DNA from: Oscillospiraceae bacterium CM
GTDB taxonomy: Bacteria > Bacillota > Clostridia > Oscillospirales > Oscillospiraceae
Reading direction: 5' to 3'
Assembly: GCA_022870705.1 (NCBI GenBank)
Contig: CP072107.1
Location: forward strand, 186,001-250,000
DNA length: 64,000 nucleotides
Under the pieces are notes generated by a model. That model saw only the letters and a list, made by a program, of their open reading frames with translations, ran no database searches and was not told the origin of the DNA. The translations under genes and the position numbers were made by a program. This document shows, piece by piece, positions 1 to 9,135 of the stretch (the first letter of the stretch is position 1; the number at the start of each line of letters is the position of its first letter).

Positions 1-160
1 GGAAAAGCTGTTGACCGAGGTTTGGGGATACGACTATTATGGAGACGATCGGACGGTAGATTCGCATATCAAAATGCTTCGATCCAGTTTGGGGCCGTAT
101 AAGGACTTCATCGTCACGCTGCGCGGCGTCGGCTACAAATTTGAGGCAGACGAGCGATGA
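1..160 (+). CDS. Response regulator, C-terminal end only (OmpR/PhoB family)
   Basis: The reading frame is already open at the left edge and ends with TGA at 158-160. The visible 52 residues are the end of a winged-helix DNA-binding domain of the OmpR/PhoB type: the stretch TVDSHIKMLRSSLG is the recognition-helix region and RGVGYKFE is the typical C-terminal wing. The stop overlaps the ATG of the sensor kinase at 157 (ATGA), so the two are translationally coupled and form a two-component pair. The receiver domain lies outside the window, and the signal or targets cannot be told from here. Confidence 0.93.
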   Translation, partial: EKLLTEVWGYDYYGDDRTVDSHIKMLRSSLGPYKDFIVTLRGVGYKFEADER

Positions 161-1581
161 GACGATTTGAAAAAGGGAAGGCCGGAAGCCTTCGCGTTCG
201 GATTTGGGGCTATTTCATCGTTTTTACGGCCGTCATTATGACGGCGCTATGGCTATTGCAAATCGTCTTTTTAAACAGCTTTTACACGCAGACGAAGCTG
301 AAGGAGCTGCAAAAAGCGGCGGAGGATATTGCATCGGCCGATGCCGCCGGGGAGCTGGCCGTCGCGCTCGGCGGGCAGTATTTTGCCGCCGGGATATCGG
401 TCCGTTTTTTTGATGAAAACGGTATGATGAAATATACCATGAACAAGCCCGCTGAAATCCCGCTGCGGGATGAATTGAGTGTCACCGACTTTGTAACAAG
501 GCTTAAAAACAGTACTGACGGCAAACAATCGTATATCGAGAATCTGCCGCACGGGAATGGGAAGCTTCTGTACTATGGCATCATACTGCCCGGTCAGTCC
601 GGCGCGGGCAAATATCTCGTTGTCAGCGCGCAGATTAATTTAGACGATTCCCCGGCAGCCCTTCTACAGGTGCAGCTGTTCATTGTGCTGGCCGCGGCGC
701 TTGCTTTATCAGCCGTTATTTCCCTGCTGATTGCCTCTCGCCTGTCGCGGCCGATTTCAAACCTGACGAAAAGTGCCGAACAGCTGGCCGGAGGTGACTA
801 CGGCGTGACGTTTGAAGGCGGCAGTTATGCGGAGATTAACCAGCTGGCGGGGGCGCTTAATTACGCGACGAAGGAGCTTTCAAAAACAAATACCCTGCAG
901 CGGGAGCTTATCGCCAACGTCTCTCATGACCTGCGCACGCCGCTGACAATGGTGAAAATGTACGCCGAGCTCATCCGTGATGTCTCCGGCGACAAGCCTG
1001 AGAAGCGGCATGCTCATACAGAGGTCATCATTGAAGAGGCAGACAGGCTTAGTGCCCTGATTTCGGATATTCTCGACCTGTCAAAAATCCAGTCGGGCGC
1101 GGAGACAACGGTCCGAACAACATTTGACCTTTGCGATAAGGTTTCTGTCATTTTAAATCGTTTCAAGGCGCTCTCTGAACGGGATGGATATGTGTTTGAC
1201 TGCAACTGCACGGACAGCTGTGCCGTTTGCGCCGACGAGCGCCAGATTGAGCAAGCCGTCTACAATTTGATAGGTAACGCCGTCAACTATTCAGGCGACG
1301 ACAAAAAGATCACAATCCGCGTTTCCACACACGGCGGCAAAGCCCGCTTCGAGGTTCAGGACACGGGGCCGGGGATCCCGGAGGCAGAGCGGCAGCACAT
1401 CTGGGAGCGCTATTACCGGGGTGACAAAACGCACAAGCGCGGAATTGCCGGAACGGGCCTTGGCCTGTCGATCGTCAAGGGTATCCTCACGGCGCACAAC
1501 GCCGCGTTCGGCGTTATCAGTGATGTCGGGAGTGGCAGTACATTCTGGTTTGAGCTGGACGCGGTTGAGCCGGAAAATTAA
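157..1581 (+). CDS. Membrane sensor histidine kinase
   Basis: A 474-residue sensor kinase partnered with the response regulator it overlaps by 4 nt. An N-terminal membrane segment (about residues 17-40) is followed by a roughly 130-residue extracytoplasmic domain, a second membrane segment (about 165-190), a HAMP linker, a HisKA domain with phospho-acceptor His257 in SHDLRTPL, and an HATPase domain with the N box (NAVNYSGDD), G1 box (DTGPGI) and G2 box (GTGLGLSIV). This is the order of the PhoR/ResE type. The sensed signal is unknown. A dyad just downstream probably ends the transcript. Confidence 0.93.
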   Translation: MRRFEKGKAGSLRVRIWGYFIVFTAVIMTALWLLQIVFLNSFYTQTKLKELQKAAEDIASADAAGELAVALGGQYFAAGISVRFFDENGMMKYTMNKPAEIPLRDELSVTDFVTRLKNSTDGKQSYIENLPHGNGKLLYYGIILPGQSGAGKYLVVSAQINLDDSPAALLQVQLFIVLAAALALSAVISLLIASRLSRPISNLTKSAEQLAGGDYGVTFEGGSYAEINQLAGALNYATKELSKTNTLQRELIANVSHDLRTPLTMVKMYAELIRDVSGDKPEKRHAHTEVIIEEADRLSALISDILDLSKIQSGAETTVRTTFDLCDKVSVILNRFKALSERDGYVFDCNCTDSCAVCADERQIEQAVYNLIGNAVNYSGDDKKITIRVSTHGGKARFEVQDTGPGIPEAERQHIWERYYRGDKTHKRGIAGTGLGLSIVKGILTAHNAAFGVISDVGSGSTFWFELDAVEPEN

Positions 1582-1596
1582 TGTTAAGGAATAGCG

Positions 1597-1633
1597 AACC
1601 CGGCTTCGTGTGAAAAACACAAAGCCGGGTTTC
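1597..1633. terminator. Bidirectional terminator-like hairpin
   Basis: AACCCGGCTT pairs with AAGCCGGGTT; the inner GTGT/ACAC extends the stem around a GAAAA loop. It lies between the convergent ends of the sensor kinase (plus) and the nif operon (minus). The T tracts on both sides are short, so termination strength is uncertain. Confidence 0.7.
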
Positions 1634-1682
1634 TGAATTCCGGTATGAAAACGGCGGTTAAATTGATGCGTCTTCAGCATCT

Positions 1683-2483
1683 TCAAAGAGAGAGAATTGA
1701 CGTGATTTTTTCCTCAACAACGAAGGCGTCAAATTTTGAAATGCCGAGGTCATAAACATCGGCAGCTGCGTGAACAAACTTAAAATAATCACAGTTGCCG
1801 GCGCGCTCACCGATGCCGCGGATCGTCGTGTCGATAAACGCAGCGCCAGCCGCGGCCCCCGTCAGCGTATTGGCAACAGCCATGCCGAGGTCATTGTGCG
1901 CGTGAAATTCAACGTCAATGCCCGTTGCGGTAATGAGCTCTTTAACGGCCTGAAAAGCCCCGGAAGGGGAGAGGACGCCGACGGTATCGGCAAAGCGGAT
2001 GCGGCTGACGCCCTTGTCCCGGAGCAGTTGGGCCAGCGTGACCATAAATGTGATGTCGGCGCGCGACGCATCCTCAAAGCCGACGGTGACGTCAAAGTCG
2101 CGCTCAAGGGCAAACTCGACGCAGGCGCTGAGATTTTTTATAACCCAGCTCTTGTTCTTTTTCAGCTTTGTGTAAATCAAAACATAGGAAACGGGCGTGC
2201 TGATGTGCAGAATATCGGGCCGACAAGAGACGGACAGGCGCAAATCCTCCAGACGCAACCTGTTCCAGGCCGAGATGCGGGCGTTTTTTCGGTCGTCCAT
2301 CATAGCGCTGATGGTGTCAATCTCCACGCTGCCGACGGCGGGAATACCGGCCTCGATCTGATAGACACCGGCCGCGTCGAGAATCCGGGCAGCGTCAAGC
2401 TTCTGCCGGGGCGTCATGACGAGGCCCGGGCTCTGTTCGCCGTCTCGCAGCGTCGTGTCAACGATATGCCTGACTGGCTTCAC
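1683..2483 (-). CDS. nifV-alpha: Homocitrate synthase, alpha (catalytic barrel) subunit
   Basis: Makes homocitrate, the organic ligand of the FeMo cofactor, from 2-oxoglutarate and acetyl-CoA. The 266 residues form an HMGL-like TIM barrel: the N-terminal DTTLRDGEQSPG motif, and FHAHNDLGMAVANT with the two metal-binding histidines. The protein stops after the barrel; the usual C-terminal region is supplied by the separate gene just upstream. This two-gene split is known in Clostridium pasteurianum. The start is GTG at 2483, behind a GAGGGGATG Shine-Dalgarno region. It is the last gene of the nif operon; only a 10-nt gap separates it from its partner. Confidence 0.9.
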   Translation of the reverse strand: MKPVRHIVDTTLRDGEQSPGLVMTPRQKLDAARILDAAGVYQIEAGIPAVGSVEIDTISAMMDDRKNARISAWNRLRLEDLRLSVSCRPDILHISTPVSYVLIYTKLKKNKSWVIKNLSACVEFALERDFDVTVGFEDASRADITFMVTLAQLLRDKGVSRIRFADTVGVLSPSGAFQAVKELITATGIDVEFHAHNDLGMAVANTLTGAAAGAAFIDTTIRGIGERAGNCDYFKFVHAAADVYDLGISKFDAFVVEEKITSILSL

Positions 2484-2492
2484 GTCATCCCC

Positions 2493-3452
2493 TCATTTCC
2501 TGAATTGCTCAGCCAAATCAAAAAACGCCGCGTCGGTCAGGCCCGCGGCCTTTTCAAGGCTTTTTTGCCGGACGGCGCGGAGAATTTTATCGATATCGTA
2601 CGCTTCCGGTAAAAGCTGTCGTTCAAGGAGTTTGGCGATGACAGCTTTTTTACCGGAATGTTTGCCGATCACAATAGCACGCCGTGCGCCGACGAGTGAC
2701 GGCTGATATGGCTCATACATTTCCGGCTTTTTCAAAATACCGTCGACATGGATGCCGGATTCCACGTCGAAAATTCCCCTGCCGATAATCGGCTTGCGTC
2801 TATCGAAGCGCTCGGCACAGATTTCCTCCAAAAGCGATAGAAGACGCGGAAAAACCTCATAGGTGGCGTTGCAGCGGTATCGCATATGAAGACGCAGGGC
2901 AAGCATCACCTCTTCCAAGGCGGCTTTTCCGCCGAGCCCCCCGAAGGAAACAGCCACCGCCTCGCCGCCGCCGAGCAGCCATTCAATGGCTAATGCCGTC
3001 GCACAGCTAGTGCTATCCTCCGGGCAGAAGGTCACAGTGCCGCTCAGCGTTTTCCGGATTTCCGAGAAGGTACTTTTATAATCGTGCAGGATCAGATCGT
3101 CAAGCCCCGTGAGGCGGACGTTAGAAAGCGCTGTATAACGCCGCAGGAGCGGGATTTCACGCCTGTCGTTAATCTGAATCTCCGTCGTGACCCGCGCGTC
3201 CTGTCCCTCTTCGGGAATTCGACAGATAAAACGGCGAATTTCAGGAAAAAAGACAGCCTCCCCGGGTGACGCCAGGCGCAGTATTAGCTTATCGCAGGAC
3301 GCGACGGGAGCCAGCGTTTCGTAATACGCGCGCGGCATTTCGATATAGTCGGCTCCCGTTAACAGCTGTAGCTCAAAAAGCTTTTGAAGCTGCGCGGGGG
3401 ACGGCGAGGCGGCGCCAAGACAACACATGGTCATGTCAGTGAGGCGTTTCAA
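2493..3452 (-). CDS. nifV-omega: Homocitrate synthase, omega subunit
   Basis: 319 residues forming the second part of the split homocitrate synthase. The N-terminal two thirds looks like a degenerate barrel without the DTTLRDGEQ active-site motif. The C-terminal part contains GRGIFDVESGIHVDGI and IGKHSGKKAV, typical of the C-terminal region of isopropylmalate/homocitrate synthases. It is expected to form a complex with the alpha subunit encoded next. A TTG start at 3452 is preferred because AAAGGATG lies about 8 nt upstream. It sits 18 nt downstream of the ferredoxin gene, inside the nif operon. Confidence 0.85.
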   Translation of the reverse strand: MKRLTDMTMCCLGAASPSPAQLQKLFELQLLTGADYIEMPRAYYETLAPVASCDKLILRLASPGEAVFFPEIRRFICRIPEEGQDARVTTEIQINDRREIPLLRRYTALSNVRLTGLDDLILHDYKSTFSEIRKTLSGTVTFCPEDSTSCATALAIEWLLGGGEAVAVSFGGLGGKAALEEVMLALRLHMRYRCNATYEVFPRLLSLLEEICAERFDRRKPIIGRGIFDVESGIHVDGILKKPEMYEPYQPSLVGARRAIVIGKHSGKKAVIAKLLERQLLPEAYDIDKILRAVRQKSLEKAAGLTDAAFFDLAEQFRK

Positions 3453-3470
3453 GGCGCGTCATCCTTTCGC

Positions 3471-3779
3471 TTAAATCTGATACGCTTTGACGGGCGTGCC
3501 GCCCTCGATGTGTTGTTCAACGATCTCCGTCACGGCATCCGGCGTGAGTGCGCCATACCAGACGCCCTCCGGGTAGACGACAGCGACAGGGCCGCGGCTG
3601 CAGATGCCGAAGCAGCCCGTGTTCGTCACCATACAGTCGGCGGACAAATCGCGGTCTTCAATTTCTTCCATGAATTTTTCAACAAGCTTGACACTGTCCT
3701 TCTGATGGCAGTAGCCTTTTTGAACACCGTTCGTGCGGCAGCTGGTGCAAACAAAAATGTGATATTTGGGATTGACCAT
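3471..3779 (-). CDS. Thioredoxin-fold [2Fe-2S] ferredoxin
   Basis: A 102-residue soluble [2Fe-2S] protein. Cysteines fall in CTSCRTNG near the N-terminus, CHQ at about residue 24, and NTGCFGICSRGP in the middle, the pattern of the thioredoxin-like ferredoxin family. Length and sequence resemble from memory the C. pasteurianum 2Fe-2S ferredoxin (also 102 residues, starting MVNPK), a protein reported to interact with the MoFe protein. Placed between nifN-B and nifV, it probably serves electron transfer or cluster handling for nitrogenase. GGAGG lies just before the ATG. Confidence 0.93.
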   Translation of the reverse strand: MVNPKYHIFVCTSCRTNGVQKGYCHQKDSVKLVEKFMEEIEDRDLSADCMVTNTGCFGICSRGPVAVVYPEGVWYGALTPDAVTEIVEQHIEGGTPVKAYQI

Positions 3780-3796
3780 AAAAGCGCCTCCTTTAC

Positions 3797-6388
3797 TTAT
3801 TCCGACGCCGCTTTTTTAACGGCATCCTCGATTCTGTCATATGTCGCGTGGACGGCGATGCCCATTTGAGAGAGCTTTTGTGACGGTGCGTTGCCAATGC
3901 GCAATGCAATGATCGCCGTGCAGTCGGAAACGGCCGATAGGATGGAATTCATTTTTCCGTCCCCGTCGCATGTGTCGCCGCCGTCGCAGTATTTTGAGAC
4001 GGGGCGTTTTTCCAGAAACGCCGCCGTTTTGCCGTCGCTTTCGTAGATGTAAAGTTCCTCGGCGTGGCCGAAGTGCTGATCGACGAGCAGGCCGCTTTTT
4101 GAAACAACGGCAACTTTCTTTTTGCTTGCCGGTTCCGGGGCGGCCGCTTCGGCCTGACAGGGTGAAAACTCGAGCGAGCGATCATTTTCAAGCGTGCCGA
4201 TCGCGTCGGCCCGGCACTGGCGGCAGTGATACATCTGCCGGATATCCGGCTCGTAAGTCTTGCGCAGTGCCATGAGCGCCTTGTTGCTGACAAGCCCAAT
4301 GTTTTCAAAGGCGGAGCCCTTGACGGGGATGAGCTGCATGAGGTTAGAGAGATCGGCCCCGAGCTCTTTGAGTTTCTGGACGACAGCGCCGATATGATTG
4401 TCGTTAATCCCCTTGAGCAACACGGTGTTGGCCTTGACGATGATGCCCTTAGAGACGAGCAGCGCAATGCCGGACAGCTGGTTTGCAAGCAGGATCGCGG
4501 CGCCCGCCACACCGTCATACCGCGTGCCCATATAGTCGACGTGATGGTAAATTTGCGCGCCGATCATGGGGTCGACGGCATTGATCGTCACCGTCACGTG
4601 CGAGACGCCGAGGTCAACAAGCTCCTGCGCGTATTGCGGGAGCATGAGGCCGTTCGTTGAAATGCAGAAGGTCATGTCCGGATCCTCGGCGCGGATGAGC
4701 CGTAGCGTTTTTTTTGTCTCCTCGAAATTCGCCAAAGCATCCCCAGGCCCGGCAATGCCGACGACGGTGAGATTTTGGACGTCTTTCTTGACACGGCGGA
4801 ATTTTTCAATCGCTTCCTCCGGCGATAAAACGGCCGTTGTCACGCCGGGGCGGCTCTCGTTCGGGCAGTCGAATTTTCGCACGCAGTAATTGCACTGGAT
4901 GTTACATTTGGGCGCGACGGGCAGATGCATCCGCGCGTATTTCCCGGCGCAGCCGTTAAAGCAGGGGTGCGTTTTCGATTTGAGCGCGGGCGCGGCTTGC
5001 ACCTTGATTTCCGGCTCGTCTTTGGAGAAATGGCGGTTGTAAATATCTTCGCGAAAATGCTCATCCTTCTCACCCAACAGAATATTGGACGCCTGATCGA
5101 GCAGCGCCGTTGCCCCGTCGTAGCCGAGCGTGCGCACGCGCTGGCCGCCGAGTCTGTCGTGGATGGGGAAGGCGCAGCGGACAAGGCCGATGCGGTGCTT
5201 CTGCGCCAGACGACGCGCGTCGGAGCTGCCGAGCAGCAGATTGACGCCCAGCGCCAGTGCCTTTTTCTCAATCGTGTCGAAATCGACGTCATCGATCACT
5301 TCCCCGGGCGACAGGTGAAGCCAGGCGGCAGCCGCGTCGAGCGCTTCCTGCAAGCGCTCTCGGAGCGCGGGAGAGACGGACCCTGTCGCTGCAAGGCGCG
5401 GGACGAGGCCGATTTCCGCGCAGAAGCGCGTGACCGAATAGACAAAGTCCGGCTCGCCGAAGACAGCGGCCCGGCCCTCGGCGCAGTATTTATGCGCGTC
5501 AACCATCGCATCGAGCAGGCGGCCGCGCTCTTTTTCAAGCGTGGGCGGCTTTAGCCCGCCGAGAGAGACAAGCGTTTCAACGAGCGCGTCCATGTCGCGC
5601 AGACCGACAGGCAGGGCAAGACGGGTGAAGGGAACGCCGTATGTATCAAACAAGTATTCTGCCGGGGAATCCTTAGGATCAACGAAAAGAGAGAGCTCTA
5701 TCGTGTGCCGGGCACCAGCCATTCGCTCGATGTCGCCCAGCGGCGTGCCGCCTTCGGGTTGCTTTTGGCCGTCCGGCGAGAGGGCGCCGTCCAGTGTGTC
5801 AGACAGGTCGGGCAGAAGTGTATAGGAGAGCCCCATCTGATCGAACAGGCTTTTTAAATAGCGGTAGTCGGCGGGGGATAGCATTGGCGTCACAACGTTG
5901 ATGCCCCGGTGCGGCGATGCGTCCACGGCCGTCTGCGACACGACGGCCCGAAGCGCCCGGAAAAACCCTTCGGCCTGCGTCCCGCCGTATCCCGCTGAGG
6001 AGATGTTAATGATTTTAGCCGCCTGCTCCGGGTGGGCGGCCTCGTATTTGGCGATGATCGCCGCCACGTCCTCGCCGATTGTTTCGGCCAGGCACGTCGT
6101 GGCAACACCGATAATTTCGGGATGATACAGCGTGACGAGATTCTCAAGGCCTCTGAGGAGGTTTTCCTCGCCGCCGAAAACGGTGCCGTGTTCCGTCAGC
6201 GACGAGGAGGCGATATCGACGGGCTCGTTGTAATGCGTTGCCATGTGGCGGCGGATATATGTGGCGCAACCCTGCGAGCCATGCAGAATCGTCATGCAGT
6301 TTTTTAAGCCTGAAAGGGCGCTGACAGCGCCCATCGGCATACACATCTTACAGGGGTTGACGTTTAAATTAACCAGATTTTCACTCAT
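3797..6388 (-). CDS. nifN-B: NifN-NifB fusion, FeMo-cofactor scaffold and radical-SAM synthase
   Basis: One 863-residue chain joins two cofactor-assembly proteins. Residues 1 to about 450 are NifN-like (NPCKMCMPMGA, HGSQGCATY, TTCLAETIGEDV), resembling NifK. From about 470 onward it is NifB: PCFNGCAGKYARMHLPVAP, then the radical-SAM motif CNIQCNYC (Cys495/499/502), which makes the 8Fe-9S-C precursor. The last 110 residues are a NifX/NafY-like domain (VVSKSGLLVDQHFGHAEE). The same fusion is known in C. pasteurianum and lets precursor synthesis and scaffold act together. ATG at 6388, with GGGAAGG 8 nt upstream, is preferred over GTG 6397; it lies 5 nt after the nifE stop. Confidence 0.94.
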   Translation of the reverse strand: MSENLVNLNVNPCKMCMPMGAVSALSGLKNCMTILHGSQGCATYIRRHMATHYNEPVDIASSSLTEHGTVFGGEENLLRGLENLVTLYHPEIIGVATTCLAETIGEDVAAIIAKYEAAHPEQAAKIINISSAGYGGTQAEGFFRALRAVVSQTAVDASPHRGINVVTPMLSPADYRYLKSLFDQMGLSYTLLPDLSDTLDGALSPDGQKQPEGGTPLGDIERMAGARHTIELSLFVDPKDSPAEYLFDTYGVPFTRLALPVGLRDMDALVETLVSLGGLKPPTLEKERGRLLDAMVDAHKYCAEGRAAVFGEPDFVYSVTRFCAEIGLVPRLAATGSVSPALRERLQEALDAAAAWLHLSPGEVIDDVDFDTIEKKALALGVNLLLGSSDARRLAQKHRIGLVRCAFPIHDRLGGQRVRTLGYDGATALLDQASNILLGEKDEHFREDIYNRHFSKDEPEIKVQAAPALKSKTHPCFNGCAGKYARMHLPVAPKCNIQCNYCVRKFDCPNESRPGVTTAVLSPEEAIEKFRRVKKDVQNLTVVGIAGPGDALANFEETKKTLRLIRAEDPDMTFCISTNGLMLPQYAQELVDLGVSHVTVTINAVDPMIGAQIYHHVDYMGTRYDGVAGAAILLANQLSGIALLVSKGIIVKANTVLLKGINDNHIGAVVQKLKELGADLSNLMQLIPVKGSAFENIGLVSNKALMALRKTYEPDIRQMYHCRQCRADAIGTLENDRSLEFSPCQAEAAAPEPASKKKVAVVSKSGLLVDQHFGHAEELYIYESDGKTAAFLEKRPVSKYCDGGDTCDGDGKMNSILSAVSDCTAIIALRIGNAPSQKLSQMGIAVHATYDRIEDAVKKAASE

Positions 6389-6393
6389 AATCT

Positions 6394-7749
6394 TCACCTT
6401 CCCGCTTTGCAGTATTGCCAGACCGGGCTGTTGACGGAGAGATTGATTTCCCTCACGAAATTGCGGATGCCCTCATATCCGGCCAAGGGGTGCCGACGCT
6501 CATGGTTATGATCGCAGAAGGCGATGCCGAGCTTGTAGGCAAGCGGGCGCTCCTTGACGCCGCCGACAAGGATGTCGGCTTTTTTTTCTACCATAAACTT
6601 CTCCAGCTCCGACGGGCTTGCGTCATCAAGGATAACGGCACTGTCGCCGACGAGCGAGGCGATGATCTCGTAATCCTCCGCCTTGCCTGTCTGCGTGCCG
6701 ACGACGACGGTCTCCATGCCGAGTTCGTTAAACTGCCGGATCAACGAGATAGCCTTAAAGCCGCCGCCAACGTAGATGGCGGCCCGTTTCCCGGCCAGCT
6801 GCGGCTTATAGGCGTCAATAAACGACTTAGCGCGTGCGCCTTCCGACGTCGTCAGCGCCCGCGCCTTTTCGATAGCCTGCGCGTCGCCGAGCGCCTCGGC
6901 CGCCCGAAGGAGAGAGCTTTCCGTGTCTTCTGTCCCGAAAAAACTCACCTTGATGGCCGGAATACCGAAGGCCTCTTCCATGCGCGCGGCCAGATACGCT
7001 GAAGACCCGGCACACTGGACGAGATTTAATTGAGCTGTCGGCAGGCGCAGGAGCGTTTCCAAGGAGGCGTCACCGGTCGCCGTGGCGACGACCGGGATGC
7101 CGATTTTCTCAAGATACCGGCGGATCGTCCACATCTCGCCGGCCAGGTTAAAGTCACCGATGAGGTTGACGCCGTGAACCTTTTTGCCTGTAGCGTTCGG
7201 GAGGATGAGCTGCATGATGGCGTCGCAGGCCAGCTTATAGCCCTGCGATTTCGTCCCGGAGAACCCCGGCGACTTGACGGGTATGACGCGGATTTGATGC
7301 TGGCGCTCTTTTTCCCGGCAGATGGCTTCAACGTCGTCGCCGATGACGCCGACGATACACGTGGCGTAGATAAAAATCAGCTTCGGTGATTTTTTGAGGA
7401 CGAGCTCGTCAATGGCGGCGGCGAGCTTTTTCTCGCCGCCGAAGATAACGTCCGTCTCGCGCAGGTCCGTCGAAAAACTGGTACGGAACGTGTCCGCCCC
7501 GCTTGTCAGGCTGCCACGAATATCCCAGGTGTAGCTGGCGCAGCCGATGGGCCCATGGACGATATGATAAGCGTCTGTAATCGGGTTGAGGACTACACGC
7601 GCGCCGCAGTAAACGCAGGCACGCTGGGTGACGGCGCCGGAAACGCTCTCTTTTTCACAGCGGATGCCCTTGCCGTCGCCGCAGCAGAAGCTTGCCTTCT
7701 CGGCGATGGCCCCCTGCCGGTCTTTCAAAATTTTGATTGTATCGTTCAT
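6394..7749 (-). CDS. nifE: Nitrogenase cofactor scaffold subunit NifE
   Basis: 451 residues of the NifD-like partner of NifN; the NifEN complex matures the iron-sulfur precursor into FeMo cofactor by adding molybdenum and homocitrate. The N-terminal ACVYCGARVVLNPI and HGPIGCASYTWDIRG carry cluster-binding cysteines in NifE spacing, and FIYATCIVGVIGDD matches the third. Its stop lies 5 nt before the preferred NifN-B start, giving tight coupling. A strong AAGGCGGTG precedes the ATG. Confidence 0.94.
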   Translation of the reverse strand: MNDTIKILKDRQGAIAEKASFCCGDGKGIRCEKESVSGAVTQRACVYCGARVVLNPITDAYHIVHGPIGCASYTWDIRGSLTSGADTFRTSFSTDLRETDVIFGGEKKLAAAIDELVLKKSPKLIFIYATCIVGVIGDDVEAICREKERQHQIRVIPVKSPGFSGTKSQGYKLACDAIMQLILPNATGKKVHGVNLIGDFNLAGEMWTIRRYLEKIGIPVVATATGDASLETLLRLPTAQLNLVQCAGSSAYLAARMEEAFGIPAIKVSFFGTEDTESSLLRAAEALGDAQAIEKARALTTSEGARAKSFIDAYKPQLAGKRAAIYVGGGFKAISLIRQFNELGMETVVVGTQTGKAEDYEIIASLVGDSAVILDDASPSELEKFMVEKKADILVGGVKERPLAYKLGIAFCDHNHERRHPLAGYEGIRNFVREINLSVNSPVWQYCKAGR

Positions 7750-7770
7750 GAGCGCACCGCCTTTTTAAGG

Positions 7771-9135
7771 TTACATAACTGTTTCGAGATCCTCGTCCGC
7801 GCAGTCTCTGTCCTGCCGGTCCATCAAGGCGTTTGTGATGAGCTCGGCAAGGCGCATGGCTCCCACGTAGCCCACGAGCGGTAAATAAGAATGGACATAG
7901 CGGTCAAGGATGGGGAACCCGGCGCGGACAAGGGGGATATCCTCCGCCTTGGCTATGGCCTTGCCGTAGCTTGTGCCGATGAGCACATCGACCGGCTCGT
8001 TTTTAATCCACTGGTGGAGCTCAAACAGGTCGGCGTTGGCTTTTGCCGTGCAGCCTTCAACGCCGTATTTGGCAAACAGCGCCTGGGCCTGCTTTGTAAA
8101 TTCTTCCTTCGGCGTGCCGGTGATCATGTATTTCGGAATCATGCCCATTTCAAGGCAGAACTCGGCAAGGCCGAGAACGGTATCCGGATCGCCGTAGATG
8201 GCGGCTGTTTTTTCATGCGTGTACGGATGGCTGTCGAGCAGAATGTCGATCAGCTGGCCGCGCTGCTCTTCGATTTCGGCGGGGACATCGCGCATCGACA
8301 GCTTTGAGAGCGTTGTGATAAAGCTGTCCGTCGCCGCAACGCCGATGGGTAGCGGCAAAAGCGTATATGGGACCTTGAATTTCTTTTTCATCAGCTCGGC
8401 CGGTTCAACGCTTGTGATACGGCCGAGGGCGACGATATGGCTGCAGTCGCCGAGAGCTTTGATTTCCGCAAGCGTCGTTCCGCCGGCAGGGTACATCTCA
8501 TATTTACCGGTCATCGGCGCGTCCATCACGGCGCTTGTATCGGGGAACATGGTAAAGGGGGTTTCCATCAGGCTTAAAAGCCGCTTGAGCTCCCGCATGT
8601 CACCGGGGTTTATAAAGCCCGGGAAGACGGCTGTTTTACCATTCGGCGATCCCGTTTTTTCTGTCAGATAGTTGATAAAGCCGCACATCATATTGAAAAA
8701 GCCATTGATATGCGAGCCGACATAGCTTGGGGTGCTCGCTTGGACGACAAGCTTGCCGTCCGGTATATCCATATCCGATATGTAAGAGTTGACGTCGTCG
8801 CCAATTGTCTCAGACAGGCATGTCGTATGAATGGCAATAATGTCGGGATCATAGATATCAAACACGTTTTTAACGGCTGTCTTCACGTTGCTGCCACCGC
8901 CGAACACGGAGGCCCCCTCCGTAAACGAGCTCGTTGAGGCGATGGCCGGTTCCTTGAAGTGGCGGCTTAAAAACGTGCGGTGGTAAGAGGCGCAGCCTTG
9001 GCTGCCATGGCTGTGCGGCATGCAGCGGTGCACGCCGAGCGCCGCATATAAAGCGCCGACGGGCTGGCACGTTTTGCAGGGGTTGATGCGCAGCGCTGTG
9101 CGCTCGTAAATTGTTTTTGGTGTTAGGTCCAGCAT
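7771..9135 (-). CDS. nifK: Nitrogenase MoFe protein beta chain
   Basis: 454 residues, lacking the long N-terminal extension of proteobacterial NifK, as in C. pasteurianum. P-cluster ligands are visible as Cys23 (PCKTCQPVG), Cys48 (HGSQGCASY) and HTTCLSETIGDD. It forms the alpha2-beta2 MoFe protein with NifD. Its ATG overlaps the nifD stop by one base (TAATG), and its GGAGG lies inside the end of nifD, so the two chains are translationally coupled for 1:1 output. Confidence 0.96.
   Translation of the reverse strand: MLDLTPKTIYERTALRINPCKTCQPVGALYAALGVHRCMPHSHGSQGCASYHRTFLSRHFKEPAIASTSSFTEGASVFGGGSNVKTAVKNVFDIYDPDIIAIHTTCLSETIGDDVNSYISDMDIPDGKLVVQASTPSYVGSHINGFFNMMCGFINYLTEKTGSPNGKTAVFPGFINPGDMRELKRLLSLMETPFTMFPDTSAVMDAPMTGKYEMYPAGGTTLAEIKALGDCSHIVALGRITSVEPAELMKKKFKVPYTLLPLPIGVAATDSFITTLSKLSMRDVPAEIEEQRGQLIDILLDSHPYTHEKTAAIYGDPDTVLGLAEFCLEMGMIPKYMITGTPKEEFTKQAQALFAKYGVEGCTAKANADLFELHQWIKNEPVDVLIGTSYGKAIAKAEDIPLVRAGFPILDRYVHSYLPLVGYVGAMRLAELITNALMDRQDRDCADEDLETVM

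Noticed and set aside
1770-2612. Long open frame opposite nifV
   Set aside because: Lies antisense to two clear homocitrate synthase genes and shows no family motif; it arises from the G+C-rich codon pattern.
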